Shown here: piece by piece, positions 8,154 through 15,636 of the stretch | How positions within the stretch are numbered: position 1 is the first letter of the stretch | Layout of the letters: each line of letters opens with the position of its first letter | NCBI RefSeq assembly: GCF_001485495.1 | Contig: NZ_BCNF01000068.1 | Location: forward strand, 1-33,954 | Length of the DNA: 33,954 nt | Direction: 5' to 3' | Source: Gordonia desulfuricans NBRC 100010 | Lineage (GTDB): Bacteria; Actinomycetota; Actinomycetes; Mycobacteriales; Mycobacteriaceae | The notes under the pieces: generated by a model | Seen by the model: the letters and a program-made list of their open reading frames with translations, nothing else | Databases searched by the model: none | Told to the model about the DNA's origin: nothing | Made by a program: the position numbers and the translations under genes

Positions 8154-8810
8154 CTATCCGTCGGTAGACGACCCGCCCGAGGACGCCGCGAGCCCGTCGA
8201 TGAGTGCCGCGAGATACTTCTCGATCCGATAACCGTGGGTGTAGTCGTCCCAGTTGTCGAACAGCTGCCGGACCGCCGGATAGTCGGTGAGTTCGTCAGG
8301 ATCGGGGGTGTAGATCGCCACCTCGTCGCCGCGGCGTTCGCGGGCGGTGATGTTCCACTGGAGTTCGGTGGTGATCAGGAACCACGACGTGCGCCACAGA
8401 CCGAAGGCGGTCTCGTGGTCGAGGCCGAGTTCCATTCCCGCAGACAGATAGATCTCGGCCTGCTCGAACTCCGGCATCCCCAGCACGGTCCCGGTCCGCA
8501 GCACATCCGACACCCACGGGATGGCATCGAGCTTGGTGTACATGTCCATCGCCTGCGCCAGCAGCCGGTCGCGGGGCGACCCGGTGTAGGTGTCCCAGAC
8601 GATCCGGTGACCCATCTCGCCGATCACCATCGACAACAGGACCGTCTTGTTGGGGACGTGGTAGTACAGCGTCATCGGCCGCAGCCCGACGTCGGCGGCC
8701 AGACGTCGCATGTTGAGTGCCTCGACGCCGCCGGCATCGAGGATTCGAATGGCGGCGTCGACGATGGCGTCCCGGCGAAAATCCGGTGGGGGAAATGCCA
8801 TGTTCAACAT
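8154..8810 (-). CDS. TetR-family transcriptional regulator
   Basis: A 218-aa TetR-type repressor. The N-terminal DNA-binding domain is clear: RRDAIVDAAIRILDAGG, then the helix-turn-helix RRLAADVGLRPMTLYYHVPNK. The C-terminal ligand domain is of the type seen in tetracycline-repressor-like proteins. ATG 8810 has AGGGG 5 nt upstream; ATG 8801, three codons on, also has a good GAGG. It diverges from the Pro/Gln-rich membrane protein gene across 227 bp holding an inverted-repeat candidate operator (8885-8911), so it probably controls itself and that gene. The ligand is unknown. Confidence 0.88.
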   Translation of the reverse strand: MLNMAFPPPDFRRDAIVDAAIRILDAGGVEALNMRRLAADVGLRPMTLYYHVPNKTVLLSMVIGEMGHRIVWDTYTGSPRDRLLAQAMDMYTKLDAIPWVSDVLRTGTVLGMPEFEQAEIYLSAGMELGLDHETAFGLWRTSWFLITTELQWNITARERRGDEVAIYTPDPDELTDYPAVRQLFDNWDDYTHGYRIEKYLAALIDGLAASSGGSSTDG

Positions 8811-8884
8811 CCTCACCCCTGGCGGTCGTGACGTCCACACCCAGATGGGGTGGTTCTGCGAAAACTCCGCTCCGACAGTGCTTG

Positions 8885-8911
8885 ACCGACAACCCACCGC
8901 TGTCGGTTGTC
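8885..8911. promoter_or_regulatory. candidate TetR operator, nested inverted repeats
   Basis: ACCGACA (8885-8891) pairs with TGTCGGT (8901-8907), and overlapping GACAACC (8888-8894) pairs with GGTTGTC (8905-8911). The nested dyads lie between the divergent TetR and membrane-protein genes, about 75 bp from the TetR start. Confidence 0.5.
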
Positions 8912-9037
8912 CCGGTCTCCTGGATGATCAGCGTGTATCCGATTGTTCTGCGGGCATTCGTTGTGGTTTGAACCTCGACGTGCGACCCTGCGCAGAGATC
9001 AATCCGACAAACAGGACCAGACCACGCGAGGAGTGTC

Positions 9038-9889
9038 ATGACGTATCCACCGACCGGTTCGGGGGAGCCACAGAATCCGGGGGACCAGCCCCAGTACGGG
9101 GACCAGCCCCAGTACGGGGATCCAGCCCAGTACGGGCAGCCCACACCTCCGCCCGGCGGGTACAACTCACCGCCCCCGCCCGGTGCCTACCCGCCGCCGT
9201 CGTACGGTGCCGGCCAGCAGCCGCCGCCGTATCCGTCGCCGGCCACGGGCATCCCGACGCCGACGACGCTCGATCTCGGCGAGGCCCTGAGCTACGGCTG
9301 GAACAAGTACAAGGCCAACGCGCTCAACTGGATCCTGTTCGCCGTCATCTCTTATCTGATCCTGGGCCTGATCACCGCTGCCATCAACGGATTCTCGTCG
9401 TCGCCGAGCCTCGGCCAGAACATCGCCTCCAGCCTGGTGTCGGGCATCCTGGGCGTGCTGATCCAGGCCGGGTTCACCCGCGGTGCCCTCGACGAGCTCG
9501 ACGGCCGCAAGCCCGCGCTCGGCGACTTCGTCAAGTGGAACAACCTCACCGCGGTGTTCATCGCCGCGATCCTGGTGTGGCTGATCACCACGGTCGGCTA
9601 CTTCCTGCTGGTGATCCCGGGCCTGATCGCCACGTTCTTGCTCTGGTACACCATCGCTTTCGTGATCGACCGCAACCTGGCGCCGGGTGATGCGCTCAAG
9701 GCCAGCTTCGATCTGACGAGCAAGAACGTCGGCTCGCTGCTGCTGCTCGCGGTCGTGGTGGTCCTGCTGAACATCGTCGGCGCCCTGCTGTGCCTGGTGG
9801 GTCTGCTCGTCTCCGGGCCGGTCACGCTGATCGCCTCGACCTACGCCTACCGGGTGCTCTCGGGTGGGGCCGTGAGTCCCGCCCAGTAG
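9038..9889 (+). CDS. Pro/Gln/Gly-rich N-terminus integral membrane protein
   Basis: A 283-aa protein of the type annotated in mycobacteria as proline/glycine-rich transmembrane protein. Residues 1-75 are disordered and rich in Pro, Gln, Gly and Tyr, with PQYGD-type repeats. The rest (80-283) holds about five or six membrane helices, with the soluble patches YGWNKYKANALNW, GALDELDGRKPALGDFVKW and FDLTSKNVGS between them. This layout resembles DUF975-like membrane domains. The precise role is unknown; such proteins are often placed in the envelope or division machinery. AGGAG at 9029-9033 supports ATG 9038. It is divergent from TetR and convergent with the alcohol dehydrogenase, whose extended frame overlaps its last 68 bp. 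Confidence 0.8.
   Translation: MTYPPTGSGEPQNPGDQPQYGDQPQYGDPAQYGQPTPPPGGYNSPPPPGAYPPPSYGAGQQPPPYPSPATGIPTPTTLDLGEALSYGWNKYKANALNWILFAVISYLILGLITAAINGFSSSPSLGQNIASSLVSGILGVLIQAGFTRGALDELDGRKPALGDFVKWNNLTAVFIAAILVWLITTVGYFLLVIPGLIATFLLWYTIAFVIDRNLAPGDALKASFDLTSKNVGSLLLLAVVVVLLNIVGALLCLVGLLVSGPVTLIASTYAYRVLSGGAVSPAQ
9083..9136. repeat. three 18-bp tandem repeats
   Basis: Units at 9083-9100 and 9101-9118 are identical and 9119-9136 is a degenerate third. They encode DQPQYG-type hexapeptides in the disordered N-terminus of the membrane protein. Confidence 0.85.
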
Positions 9890-11096
9890 CCCCTCGATCC
9901 AGTCGGGTCACACATGACGACGGCGCCGACCCCGCGGGGTCGGCGCCGTCGTCATGACCGGACCGTGTGGCCGGATCAGCGGAGTGGATGACGCCGCGGA
10001 TGTTTCGTCCGGCGCGCATGTCGTCGTAGGCGTCGTTGATCTGGTCCAAACTGTATGTCTTGGTGACCAGTTCATCGAGCTTGAGCTTGCCTGCACGGTA
10101 CATGTCGAGCAGCATCGGCATGGCCTCGCGAGGGGACTTCATGCCGTACAGCGCGCCCTGGATACGTTTCTGCATCATGGCCAGGTTGTTGGCGTTGAAT
10201 CCCGGGATGGGTCCGGCCTCGTTCTCCGGGCTGATCCCGGTGACCACCAGGGTGCCCGCCTTGCGTGTCGCGGCAAGCCCTTCACCGACGAGTTCGTTGG
10301 TGACCAGACCGGCGGTCAGGATCACCACGTCGGCACCCTGCCCGTTGGTCAGGTGGGCGACACGCTCGGCGGAGTCGGCAAAGGAACCGAACGACTCGTC
10401 GGCGCCGAAGTCGAGCGCCCACTTCTGCTTGTCGGCAACCGGATCGATCGCGATGACGTGGGCGGCGCCGCTCTCGCGTGCACCCTGGACGGCGTTCATC
10501 CCGACACCGCCGACGCCGGCGACGAGCACCACGTCACCGCGTTGCACGTTGTCGGCGGTGGTCGCCGATCCGAAGCCCGTCTGCACCCCGCACGCGACCA
10601 GACATGCGATCTCCAGCGGGACGTCCTTGGCGATCTTGATCAGTGAGAGCTGGTCGTAGACCTGCCATTCGGGGAAGGTGCCGAGCAGCCCCATGGTCGC
10701 GACGTCGAGGCCGTCGTCGCTGTGGATGCGGAACGTGCCGTCGAGTTGGTGACCGATCATGATCAATGCGCCGTTGTCGCACAGGTTTTGCATCCCCGAT
10801 GCGCACCAACGACATTTGCCGCACGACGGGATGAACGAGGTCAGGACGTGATCGCCGACCTCGAAATCGGTGACGCCGGGGCCCAGCTTGCGGACGATGC
10901 CCGCCCCCTCGCGGCCGCCGATGGTCGGCAGGTGTGCGGCGCTGATGTCGCCGTGGGAGACGTGATCGTCGCTGTGGCACAGGCCGGTGGCCACCATCTC
11001 GACGAGCACCTCCCCGGTCTTCGGCTCGTCGAGTTCGACCTCTTCGACCGACCAGGTGCCCGGTGCTTCCCGAAGCAACGCTGCTTTGGTTCTCAT
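9822..11096 (-). CDS. NDMA-type zinc alcohol dehydrogenase, altered ends
   Basis: Medium-chain zinc alcohol dehydrogenase resembling the NDMA-dependent group, which holds NAD tightly and is linked to mycofactocin in actinobacteria. Seen: GLCHSD with Cys40, the four structural Cys (92, 95, 98, 106), Cys169 in LVACGVQTG, and the dinucleotide loop GVGGVG near 195. Two oddities stand out. The GGHEGAG motif reads GGREGAG, so the usual zinc-binding His is Arg62. The family normally ends near NIRGVIH, at about residue 371, but this frame runs 52 residues further through a terminator palindrome and into the convergent gene. AGGAG lies 7 nt before ATG 11096; a longer upstream frame was rejected. It is divergent from a TetR gene. 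Activity is uncertain; it could be decaying or contain sequencing errors. Confidence 0.82.
   Translation of the reverse strand: MRTKAALLREAPGTWSVEEVELDEPKTGEVLVEMVATGLCHSDDHVSHGDISAAHLPTIGGREGAGIVRKLGPGVTDFEVGDHVLTSFIPSCGKCRWCASGMQNLCDNGALIMIGHQLDGTFRIHSDDGLDVATMGLLGTFPEWQVYDQLSLIKIAKDVPLEIACLVACGVQTGFGSATTADNVQRGDVVLVAGVGGVGMNAVQGARESGAAHVIAIDPVADKQKWALDFGADESFGSFADSAERVAHLTNGQGADVVILTAGLVTNELVGEGLAATRKAGTLVVTGISPENEAGPIPGFNANNLAMMQKRIQGALYGMKSPREAMPMLLDMYRAGKLKLDELVTKTYSLDQINDAYDDMRAGRNIRGVIHSADPATRSGHDDGADPAGSAPSSCVTRLDRGATGRDSRPHPRAPGRRRSRRSA
9913..9956. terminator. perfect 44-bp palindrome, bidirectional terminator
   Basis: Two 22-nt arms (9913-9934 and 9935-9956) are exact complements with no spacer. 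It lies between the convergent membrane-protein and alcohol dehydrogenase genes and would end both transcripts. It falls inside the extended alcohol dehydrogenase frame. Confidence 0.85.
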
Positions 11097-11152
11097 GGAT
11101 CCGCTCCTATCGTGTGCCGGCGACGTACCGCTATGACCTATGGCCGGTTCGC

Positions 11153-11191
11153 CATATGAATGTGATCCACACCATATGTCACACTGTGACA
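11153..11191. promoter_or_regulatory. operator cluster between ADH and TetR genes
   Basis: Two dyads lie side by side in the 165-bp divergent region. At 11153-11178, CATATG boxes flank TGTG-ATC-CACA in a near-symmetric array. At 11177-11191, TGTCACACTGTGACA is a 15-bp palindrome around a central C. Both are good candidates for binding by the adjacent TetR protein, which would then control itself and the dehydrogenase. Confidence 0.6.
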
Positions 11192-11261
11192 AAACCGCCA
11201 CCCCTTGCGTGAAGTGCCGCCGGAGGTGCGTGTGGGGGCACGAGTGGGTGATGATGGCCCG

Positions 11262-11933
11262 ATGGGTTCGGGTGAGGGTGAGGTCGATGGGGGTGACCCT
11301 GTCGATCAGGGGGACAGGGGCGGCCGTCCGGCGTTGACCAACGCGCATGCGCTCGCCGCATGTGCTCAGGAACTGTTTCTGCGCGACGGCTTCGAGCAGA
11401 CCACGGTGGCCGACATCGCGCGTGCGGCCGGGGTCAGCTCACGCACCTTCTTCCGGTACTTCCCCGCCAAGGCCGACGTGGTGTGGGTCGAGTCCGACGC
11501 CGAGATCGCAGTCTTCCGGACGGTGCTGGACGCCGCCGCCGGGGACGCCGCCACTGGGGGTGTCGCCGCTGGGGGTGTCGATGCCTGGCGGGTGATCGCC
11601 GACGGCTTCGCGGCCTCCCTCGACCACGGCGATGCGCAGGAGACGTGGGCGCGCCACCGTGCCGAACTCATCCTGCGTGAGCCGGCGGTGCAGGCGCAGG
11701 CGACGGTGATCTATGCGCAGTGGCGGGCGACGATCGCCGAGTTCGTCGCCACCTGCCTGCGGATCGAGCCGTCGTCGGCGCCGGTGGTGGCGATCGCCTA
11801 CGCCGGGATCGCGGCCTCACGTGGGGCGCACGAACTGTGGCTTGCGCAGACCGGAATGCCGTTGAGCGACTGTATCTTTCGTATGTTCGAGCTGATGCGA
11901 CCGGCGATCTCCACGACCATCGAAACCCGGTGA
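11262..11933 (+). CDS. TetR-family regulator, MftR-like
   Basis: A 223-aa TetR-type regulator. After a Gly/Asp-rich leader, the DNA-binding domain runs from GRPALTNAHALAACAQELFLRDGFEQTTVADIARAAGVSSRTFFRYFPAK, followed by an Ala/Gly-rich hinge (AAAGDAATGGVAAGGV) and a helical ligand domain. The SSRTFFRYFPAKADVVW stretch resembles MftR, regulator of the mycofactocin system. This fits the divergent NDMA-type dehydrogenase, although the mycofactocin genes themselves are not in the window. The start is uncertain: ATG 11262 was taken, GTG 11244 and TTG 11205 are in frame, and none has a strong Shine-Dalgarno. Confidence 0.85.
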   Translation: MGSGEGEVDGGDPVDQGDRGGRPALTNAHALAACAQELFLRDGFEQTTVADIARAAGVSSRTFFRYFPAKADVVWVESDAEIAVFRTVLDAAAGDAATGGVAAGGVDAWRVIADGFAASLDHGDAQETWARHRAELILREPAVQAQATVIYAQWRATIAEFVATCLRIEPSSAPVVAIAYAGIAASRGAHELWLAQTGMPLSDCIFRMFELMRPAISTTIETR

Positions 11934-12009
11934 GACGACCACTCCCGCAACCACTTCCGTCCCCACCCCGAGATCGCGCGGCCTCTACCGAACGGCGGAC
12001 ACAGAACCG

Positions 12010-12034
12010 GGAGAAACCGGACACACGCTTCTCC
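12010..12034. promoter_or_regulatory. GGAGAA-N13-TTCTCC dyad upstream of sigma gene
   Basis: GGAGAA (12010-12015) pairs with TTCTCC (12029-12034), about 50 bp before the sigma factor start. TTCTCCGG recurs in the palindrome at 13628-13639 in front of the next gene, so this may be a shared regulator or promoter element. Confidence 0.35.
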
Positions 12035-12084
12035 GGGCCGATCGGCATCCGTAGCATCGGAACCGCTTGACCTGGAGGTTTGCG

Positions 12085-13617
12085 ATGTCCTCAGCCTGGG
12101 AATCGGGCCGGAGGCCACCATCGGATGCCGAGATCGTCGCGGCGCTGCTCGACGGCGACTCGGAAGCGCTCGGTGTGGTCTACGACCGTTATGCATCGGC
12201 GCTGCACACCTTTGCCTATTCGATGGTGCGCAGCCGTGAACGTGCCGCCGACGTGACGCACGACAGCTTCGTCGTGGCCGCCGCGCGCATCCACCAGCTC
12301 CGGGACCCGGACCGGTTGCGTCCCTGGCTGTATGCGATCGTCCGGTCGGAGTGTCTGCGCAGTCTTCGTGGGTCCAGACGCGAAGTGGCATTCCAGGAGT
12401 GGCATGACACCGGGGTCGATTCGGATGCCGATGCCGGACTGCGCCGCGACGAGATCCGGGAACTGGTACGCGATGCGCTCGGTGGGCTCTCACCCAAGGA
12501 CCGCGAGATCGTGGAGCTGAGTCTGCGCCACGACCTCGACAATGCCGAGATCGCCGCGGTTCTCGGGGCAAAGCCGACCCACGTGACGGCGTTGACCTCT
12601 CGAGCCCGCCGATCGCTGGAACGCAGCCTGGGTGCGCTGCTCGTAGCGCAGGCGGGCGGAGTGGGCTGTGACGAACTCACCGACATCCTATCGCCCTGGG
12701 ATGGGCAGTGGACACCGTTGTGGCGCAAGCGGATCAGCAAGCACATCGACGACTGTCCGGTGTGCCTCGGTGAGCGCCGCCGACGCTTCCAGCCGGCGGC
12801 CATCCTGATCGCGCTTCCGCTGCTGGCGGTTCCGGTGGGTCTGCGGGTGCGCACCGTCTCCGACGCCGAACCGCAACTCGTCGCGGCCGTCCGGCATCCG
12901 GGACCGGCGCAGGCGGCCACCCCTGACGCCCCGATGCCGGATGTGCTCGATTCCCGGATCGCGCCGTCGCCGGTCACGATGAGCGGCAACGATCCACGGC
13001 ACGAGCGAACCCGCCGGGCACCGACAACCGTTGCCGGCCGCGCGGCGTGGACCTACCCGGTTGCCGACCCGCCGCGTCGTCGGTGGATGATCCTGTCCGG
13101 TGTCGCGGCGCTGCTCGTCGTGGTGGTGGGATCGGCACTGTTGTTGCTCACCGTCCCCGGTGATCCCCCCAGCCCCCCCGTACCCGCGGTGGATATCGAC
13201 GCGCCGGCCACCGCGACCGTGGGGGAGCCGCACACGTCGGCGCCGGGGGCCACACCGCACAACACCGGGTCCTCGGCGTCGGCGGGACACGACTCGTCGC
13301 GACCGGATGCCGGGCCGGCCGGATCGCAGCCGGTCACGTCACCTCCACCGGTGTCGGCGCAGTCCGCGTCCCCGCCGCCGGTGTCCCAGCCTGCGCCCCA
13401 GCCTCCGGTGTCTCGGCCGCCGGTGTCGGTGCCTCCCGAGGTGGCGCCTGCCGTCCCCGGCCCCGCGCCAGTGGTGCCCGACGAGCAGGAGCCCGGCCCC
13501 GGTCGGATACCCGAGGGAGGGGGACCCGCCTTCGACCCACGCGTCCAGTGCGCGGTGTGCGGTTCGCTGGTGTCACCACCGGGTGTTTCCGGGAACCAGC
13601 CGCCGGTGGTCAACTGA
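12085..13617 (+). CDS. ECF sigma factor fused to zinc anti-sigma and membrane tail
   Basis: A 510-aa protein that begins as an ECF sigma factor and continues as its own anti-sigma module. Region 2 spans about residues 14-95 (DGDSEALGVVYDRY, DVTHDSFVVA) and region 4 about 120-185 (LSPKDREIVELSLRHDLDNAEIAAVLG). A zinc anti-sigma motif follows (Cys195, then H220-xxx-C224-xx-C227). Hydrophobic stretches are at about 238-253 and 333-356, and a Pro/Ser/Val-rich exported tail ends in QCAVCG. Such fusions are known among actinobacterial ECF groups with C-terminal extensions. The sigma part is probably held at the membrane and released or activated by an envelope signal. TTG 12067 is in frame, but GGAGG at 12074-12078 selects ATG 12085. 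The surface-protein and sortase genes follow on the same strand and are likely targets. Confidence 0.88.
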   Translation: MSSAWESGRRPPSDAEIVAALLDGDSEALGVVYDRYASALHTFAYSMVRSRERAADVTHDSFVVAAARIHQLRDPDRLRPWLYAIVRSECLRSLRGSRREVAFQEWHDTGVDSDADAGLRRDEIRELVRDALGGLSPKDREIVELSLRHDLDNAEIAAVLGAKPTHVTALTSRARRSLERSLGALLVAQAGGVGCDELTDILSPWDGQWTPLWRKRISKHIDDCPVCLGERRRRFQPAAILIALPLLAVPVGLRVRTVSDAEPQLVAAVRHPGPAQAATPDAPMPDVLDSRIAPSPVTMSGNDPRHERTRRAPTTVAGRAAWTYPVADPPRRRWMILSGVAALLVVVVGSALLLLTVPGDPPSPPVPAVDIDAPATATVGEPHTSAPGATPHNTGSSASAGHDSSRPDAGPAGSQPVTSPPPVSAQSASPPPVSQPAPQPPVSRPPVSVPPEVAPAVPGPAPVVPDEQEPGPGRIPEGGGPAFDPRVQCAVCGSLVSPPGVSGNQPPVVN

Positions 13618-13627
13618 TCGAGAAAAC

Positions 13628-13639
13628 TTCTCCGGAGAA
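13628..13639. promoter_or_regulatory. TTCTCCGGAGAA palindrome
   Basis: A perfect 12-bp palindrome in the 99-bp gap between the sigma gene and the surface-protein gene. It shares TTCTCCGG with the dyad upstream of the sigma gene. It may be an operator or the stem of a weak terminator. Confidence 0.35.
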
Positions 13640-13716
13640 AGTTGTTGCATCCCGCCGGGGTGCCGACTCCCACCTCTGACGGCCGAACCAGCCGACCGCA
13701 GAACGAGGAGTCTCCG

Positions 13717-14418
13717 ATGACCATCACCCTGACCACCACCGGCCGTGTCTTCCTCGGTGTGGCTGCCACCGCCGCCCTGATCGGCGGAGGCGCCGGGATC
13801 GCCACGGCCGAGGGCCACCTGCAGCCGGACGTACGGATCGACGATCACGGAACACTCGTCGCCCCGGTCGACCCCGGACTGGCGACACCGAACCTCCCGG
13901 ATCTGCGGGTCGAGTGCCCGAGCTTCGGATGCCCGCAGCCCGGCGGGAACGGAACGGGCGGCGATACCGATCAGGACGATCCCGATGGTCCCGTGGCCGA
14001 CGACCCCGATGACGGCCCTGCCGACGGCGGTGCGGTCACTGATGACTCGGACGGTGGAGGTACCACCGGCGACTCCGGCACCGGCAACACCGGCACCGGC
14101 ACCGGGACGGGCGGCAATGGGGGGACCGGCAGTGGGAACTCCGGCAGTGGGAACTCCGGCAACGGGGGCACCGGCACCAACCCGAACGTCGGGCAGCCAC
14201 CGGCTCAGGGAGCGCCAGGCCGGTCGGTGCCCACGGCCACCGCACCCGCTGTCATCGTGCCCGTCACCCGGGCGCCCGAGACCACCGGGAAGGCCGGTCG
14301 GGTCCGCTTCGACACCGGCGGCGGACACGAACTGCCGGTGGCCGTATTCGCCGGTGGCGCAGTGGTCTTGGTGGGCGCGGGTGCGGCATACGCGGCTTCT
14401 CGCCGGCGTCGGAACTGA
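13717..14418 (+). CDS. surface protein, possible sortase substrate
   Basis: A 233-aa exported protein. It has a signal peptide (cleavage near ATA-EG at about residue 31), a short domain with two Cys (VECPSFGCPQPGG), an Asp/Gly-rich region and a Gly/Thr/Asn low-complexity run (about 110-160). The C-terminal end reads HELPVAVFAGG, a hydrophobic helix and RRRRN. This has the three-part layout of a cell-wall sorting signal, but LPVAV departs from LPxTG. With a sortase gene 26 bp downstream, the natural reading is that this is its substrate; the odd motif lowers certainty and a simple membrane anchor is the alternative. An upstream TTG frame start at 13642 was rejected because GAGGAG sits just before ATG 13717. 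Confidence 0.8.
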   Translation: MTITLTTTGRVFLGVAATAALIGGGAGIATAEGHLQPDVRIDDHGTLVAPVDPGLATPNLPDLRVECPSFGCPQPGGNGTGGDTDQDDPDGPVADDPDDGPADGGAVTDDSDGGGTTGDSGTGNTGTGTGTGGNGGTGSGNSGSGNSGNGGTGTNPNVGQPPAQGAPGRSVPTATAPAVIVPVTRAPETTGKAGRVRFDTGGGHELPVAVFAGGAVVLVGAGAAYAASRRRRN

Positions 14419-14444
14419 ATCCGCGACTCGGCGAGGAGAACGTC

Positions 14445-15032
14445 ATGACCACGAGATCACTGTCGTCGATGATCGCGGCCACCACCGTCGTGATCGGCGC
14501 GCTGCTGGTGATGATCGCCTGCGCGTCAGGCACATCCACAGACGGAATGCCAACCGGAACGGTGGTGGCGGGGAGTCCGGCCGACGCATCACCGATCACC
14601 GCGACACAGGGGGATCCGGTGCACGTCGGGGTTCCTGCCGTCGGCATCGACGCCGCCGTCCGGCCGATCATCGGCACCTCGGGTGAGGTGGACCCACCGA
14701 CCGATGACGACGCCTGGTGGTGGACCGAGCGGGGACGACCCGGCTCCCGCGACACCGTCTTCATCGCCGGGCACACTCTCGACGGCGGTGGCGGAGTGTT
14801 CGGCCGGCTGCGCGGGGTGCGCCCCGGCGCACAGATCCGCGTCGACACCACCGCCGGATCGCGGATCTATCGGGTGGATGCCACCGCCGTCTACAGCAAG
14901 AGCGAGCTCGAGCGGTATGACGAAGTGTGGCAGTCGGTTCCGGGACGTCTGATCTTGGTGACATGCCGGCTCGACGCGGCCGGCGGATCCACCGACGACA
15001 ACCTGCTCGTGTATGCGAGTCTGACGGGGTGA
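14445..15032 (+). CDS. class F-like sortase
   Basis: A 195-aa exported transpeptidase of the sortase fold. Seen are an N-terminal membrane anchor or signal (about 8-27, ending MIAC, a weak lipobox), the VGIDAAV strand, WWWTERGRPG, catalytic His110 in FIAGHT and catalytic Cys174 in LILVTC. The Arg expected a few residues after the Cys, usually just before DN in this class, is Asp184 here (STDDNLLVYA), while Arg175 follows the Cys directly. Either Arg175 or another residue substitutes, or activity is altered. GAGGAGA precedes the ATG. The gene lies 26 bp after its likely substrate and converges with a secreted-protein gene 13 bp away. Confidence 0.83.
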   Translation: MTTRSLSSMIAATTVVIGALLVMIACASGTSTDGMPTGTVVAGSPADASPITATQGDPVHVGVPAVGIDAAVRPIIGTSGEVDPPTDDDAWWWTERGRPGSRDTVFIAGHTLDGGGGVFGRLRGVRPGAQIRVDTTAGSRIYRVDATAVYSKSELERYDEVWQSVPGRLILVTCRLDAAGGSTDDNLLVYASLTG

Positions 15033-15045
15033 TCGGGTCAGTGCG

Positions 15046-15522
15046 TCACGGCACACCGACCGTCGCGACGCCGGGAAGCGACGGCTGTCCGGCATTCGGG
15101 TAGGCCGCCGATCCGGTCACCTGGATCGACAGCAGCGCCTGACCGCCGCCGGGATGGATGACCGCAGAGGTCGGCGCCGGATCGAGGAAGTACGGGCAGG
15201 GTTTCACGGTGACCCCACCGGAGCGTCCGGTCGTCAGACCGACATACCCGATCCGGACCAGGGCGCCGGCCGCCGAACTCGAGCAGATCGACGGCGAGGC
15301 GGGGGCAGAGACGCGCAGTTCGCCGGCCTTGCCGGTGGTCTGCGCGGTGACCGAGGCGAAGTAAGGTCCGGGGACCACCAGGCCGCTGACCGCCAGCGCC
15401 GAGGCCGGGATCTGGTACACGGTGGCCGGTGCGGCGTGCGCGGTACCTGCGGTGGGGACGGCGATCGCGGCCGCGGCGGCGGCTACGGTCGCTCCGGTTA
15501 CGAGCCGACGGGTGGTGAGCAT
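15046..15522 (-). CDS. secreted protein, function unknown
   Basis: A 158-aa exported protein. MLTTRRLVTGATVAAAAAAIAVPTAGTAHA is a clear signal peptide, here cut near AHA-AP. The mature part is beta-rich in appearance with two Cys (SICSS, VKPCPYF), which could form one disulfide. GGAGGAG lies just before the start. I do not recognise the family. It stands 114 bp downstream of the GSLDSLLP-protein gene on the same strand and may be transcribed with it or alone. Confidence 0.75.
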   Translation of the reverse strand: MLTTRRLVTGATVAAAAAAIAVPTAGTAHAAPATVYQIPASALAVSGLVVPGPYFASVTAQTTGKAGELRVSAPASPSICSSSAAGALVRIGYVGLTTGRSGGVTVKPCPYFLDPAPTSAVIHPGGGQALLSIQVTGSAAYPNAGQPSLPGVATVGVP

Positions 15523-15636
15523 GGGCGGACTCCTCCGAGGTGCGGCGACAAGGGCTCATCCGGTTTGTCGGTGATGTCGTGATCTGCGTTACATCGGAGT
15601 GTTCTGCGGATGTTCGTCGAGGCGTGCAATTGCCGA

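Noticed and set aside
11097..11348. 84-residue N-terminal extension of the alcohol dehydrogenase frame
   Set aside because: The family starts at MRTKAALL, which has AGGAG upstream; the extension crosses the divergent promoter and operators.
13573..14328. 251-aa minus-strand frame opposite the surface-protein gene
   Set aside because: It is an artefact of the low-complexity Gly/Thr/Asp coding sequence; the plus-strand gene has a signal peptide and Shine-Dalgarno.
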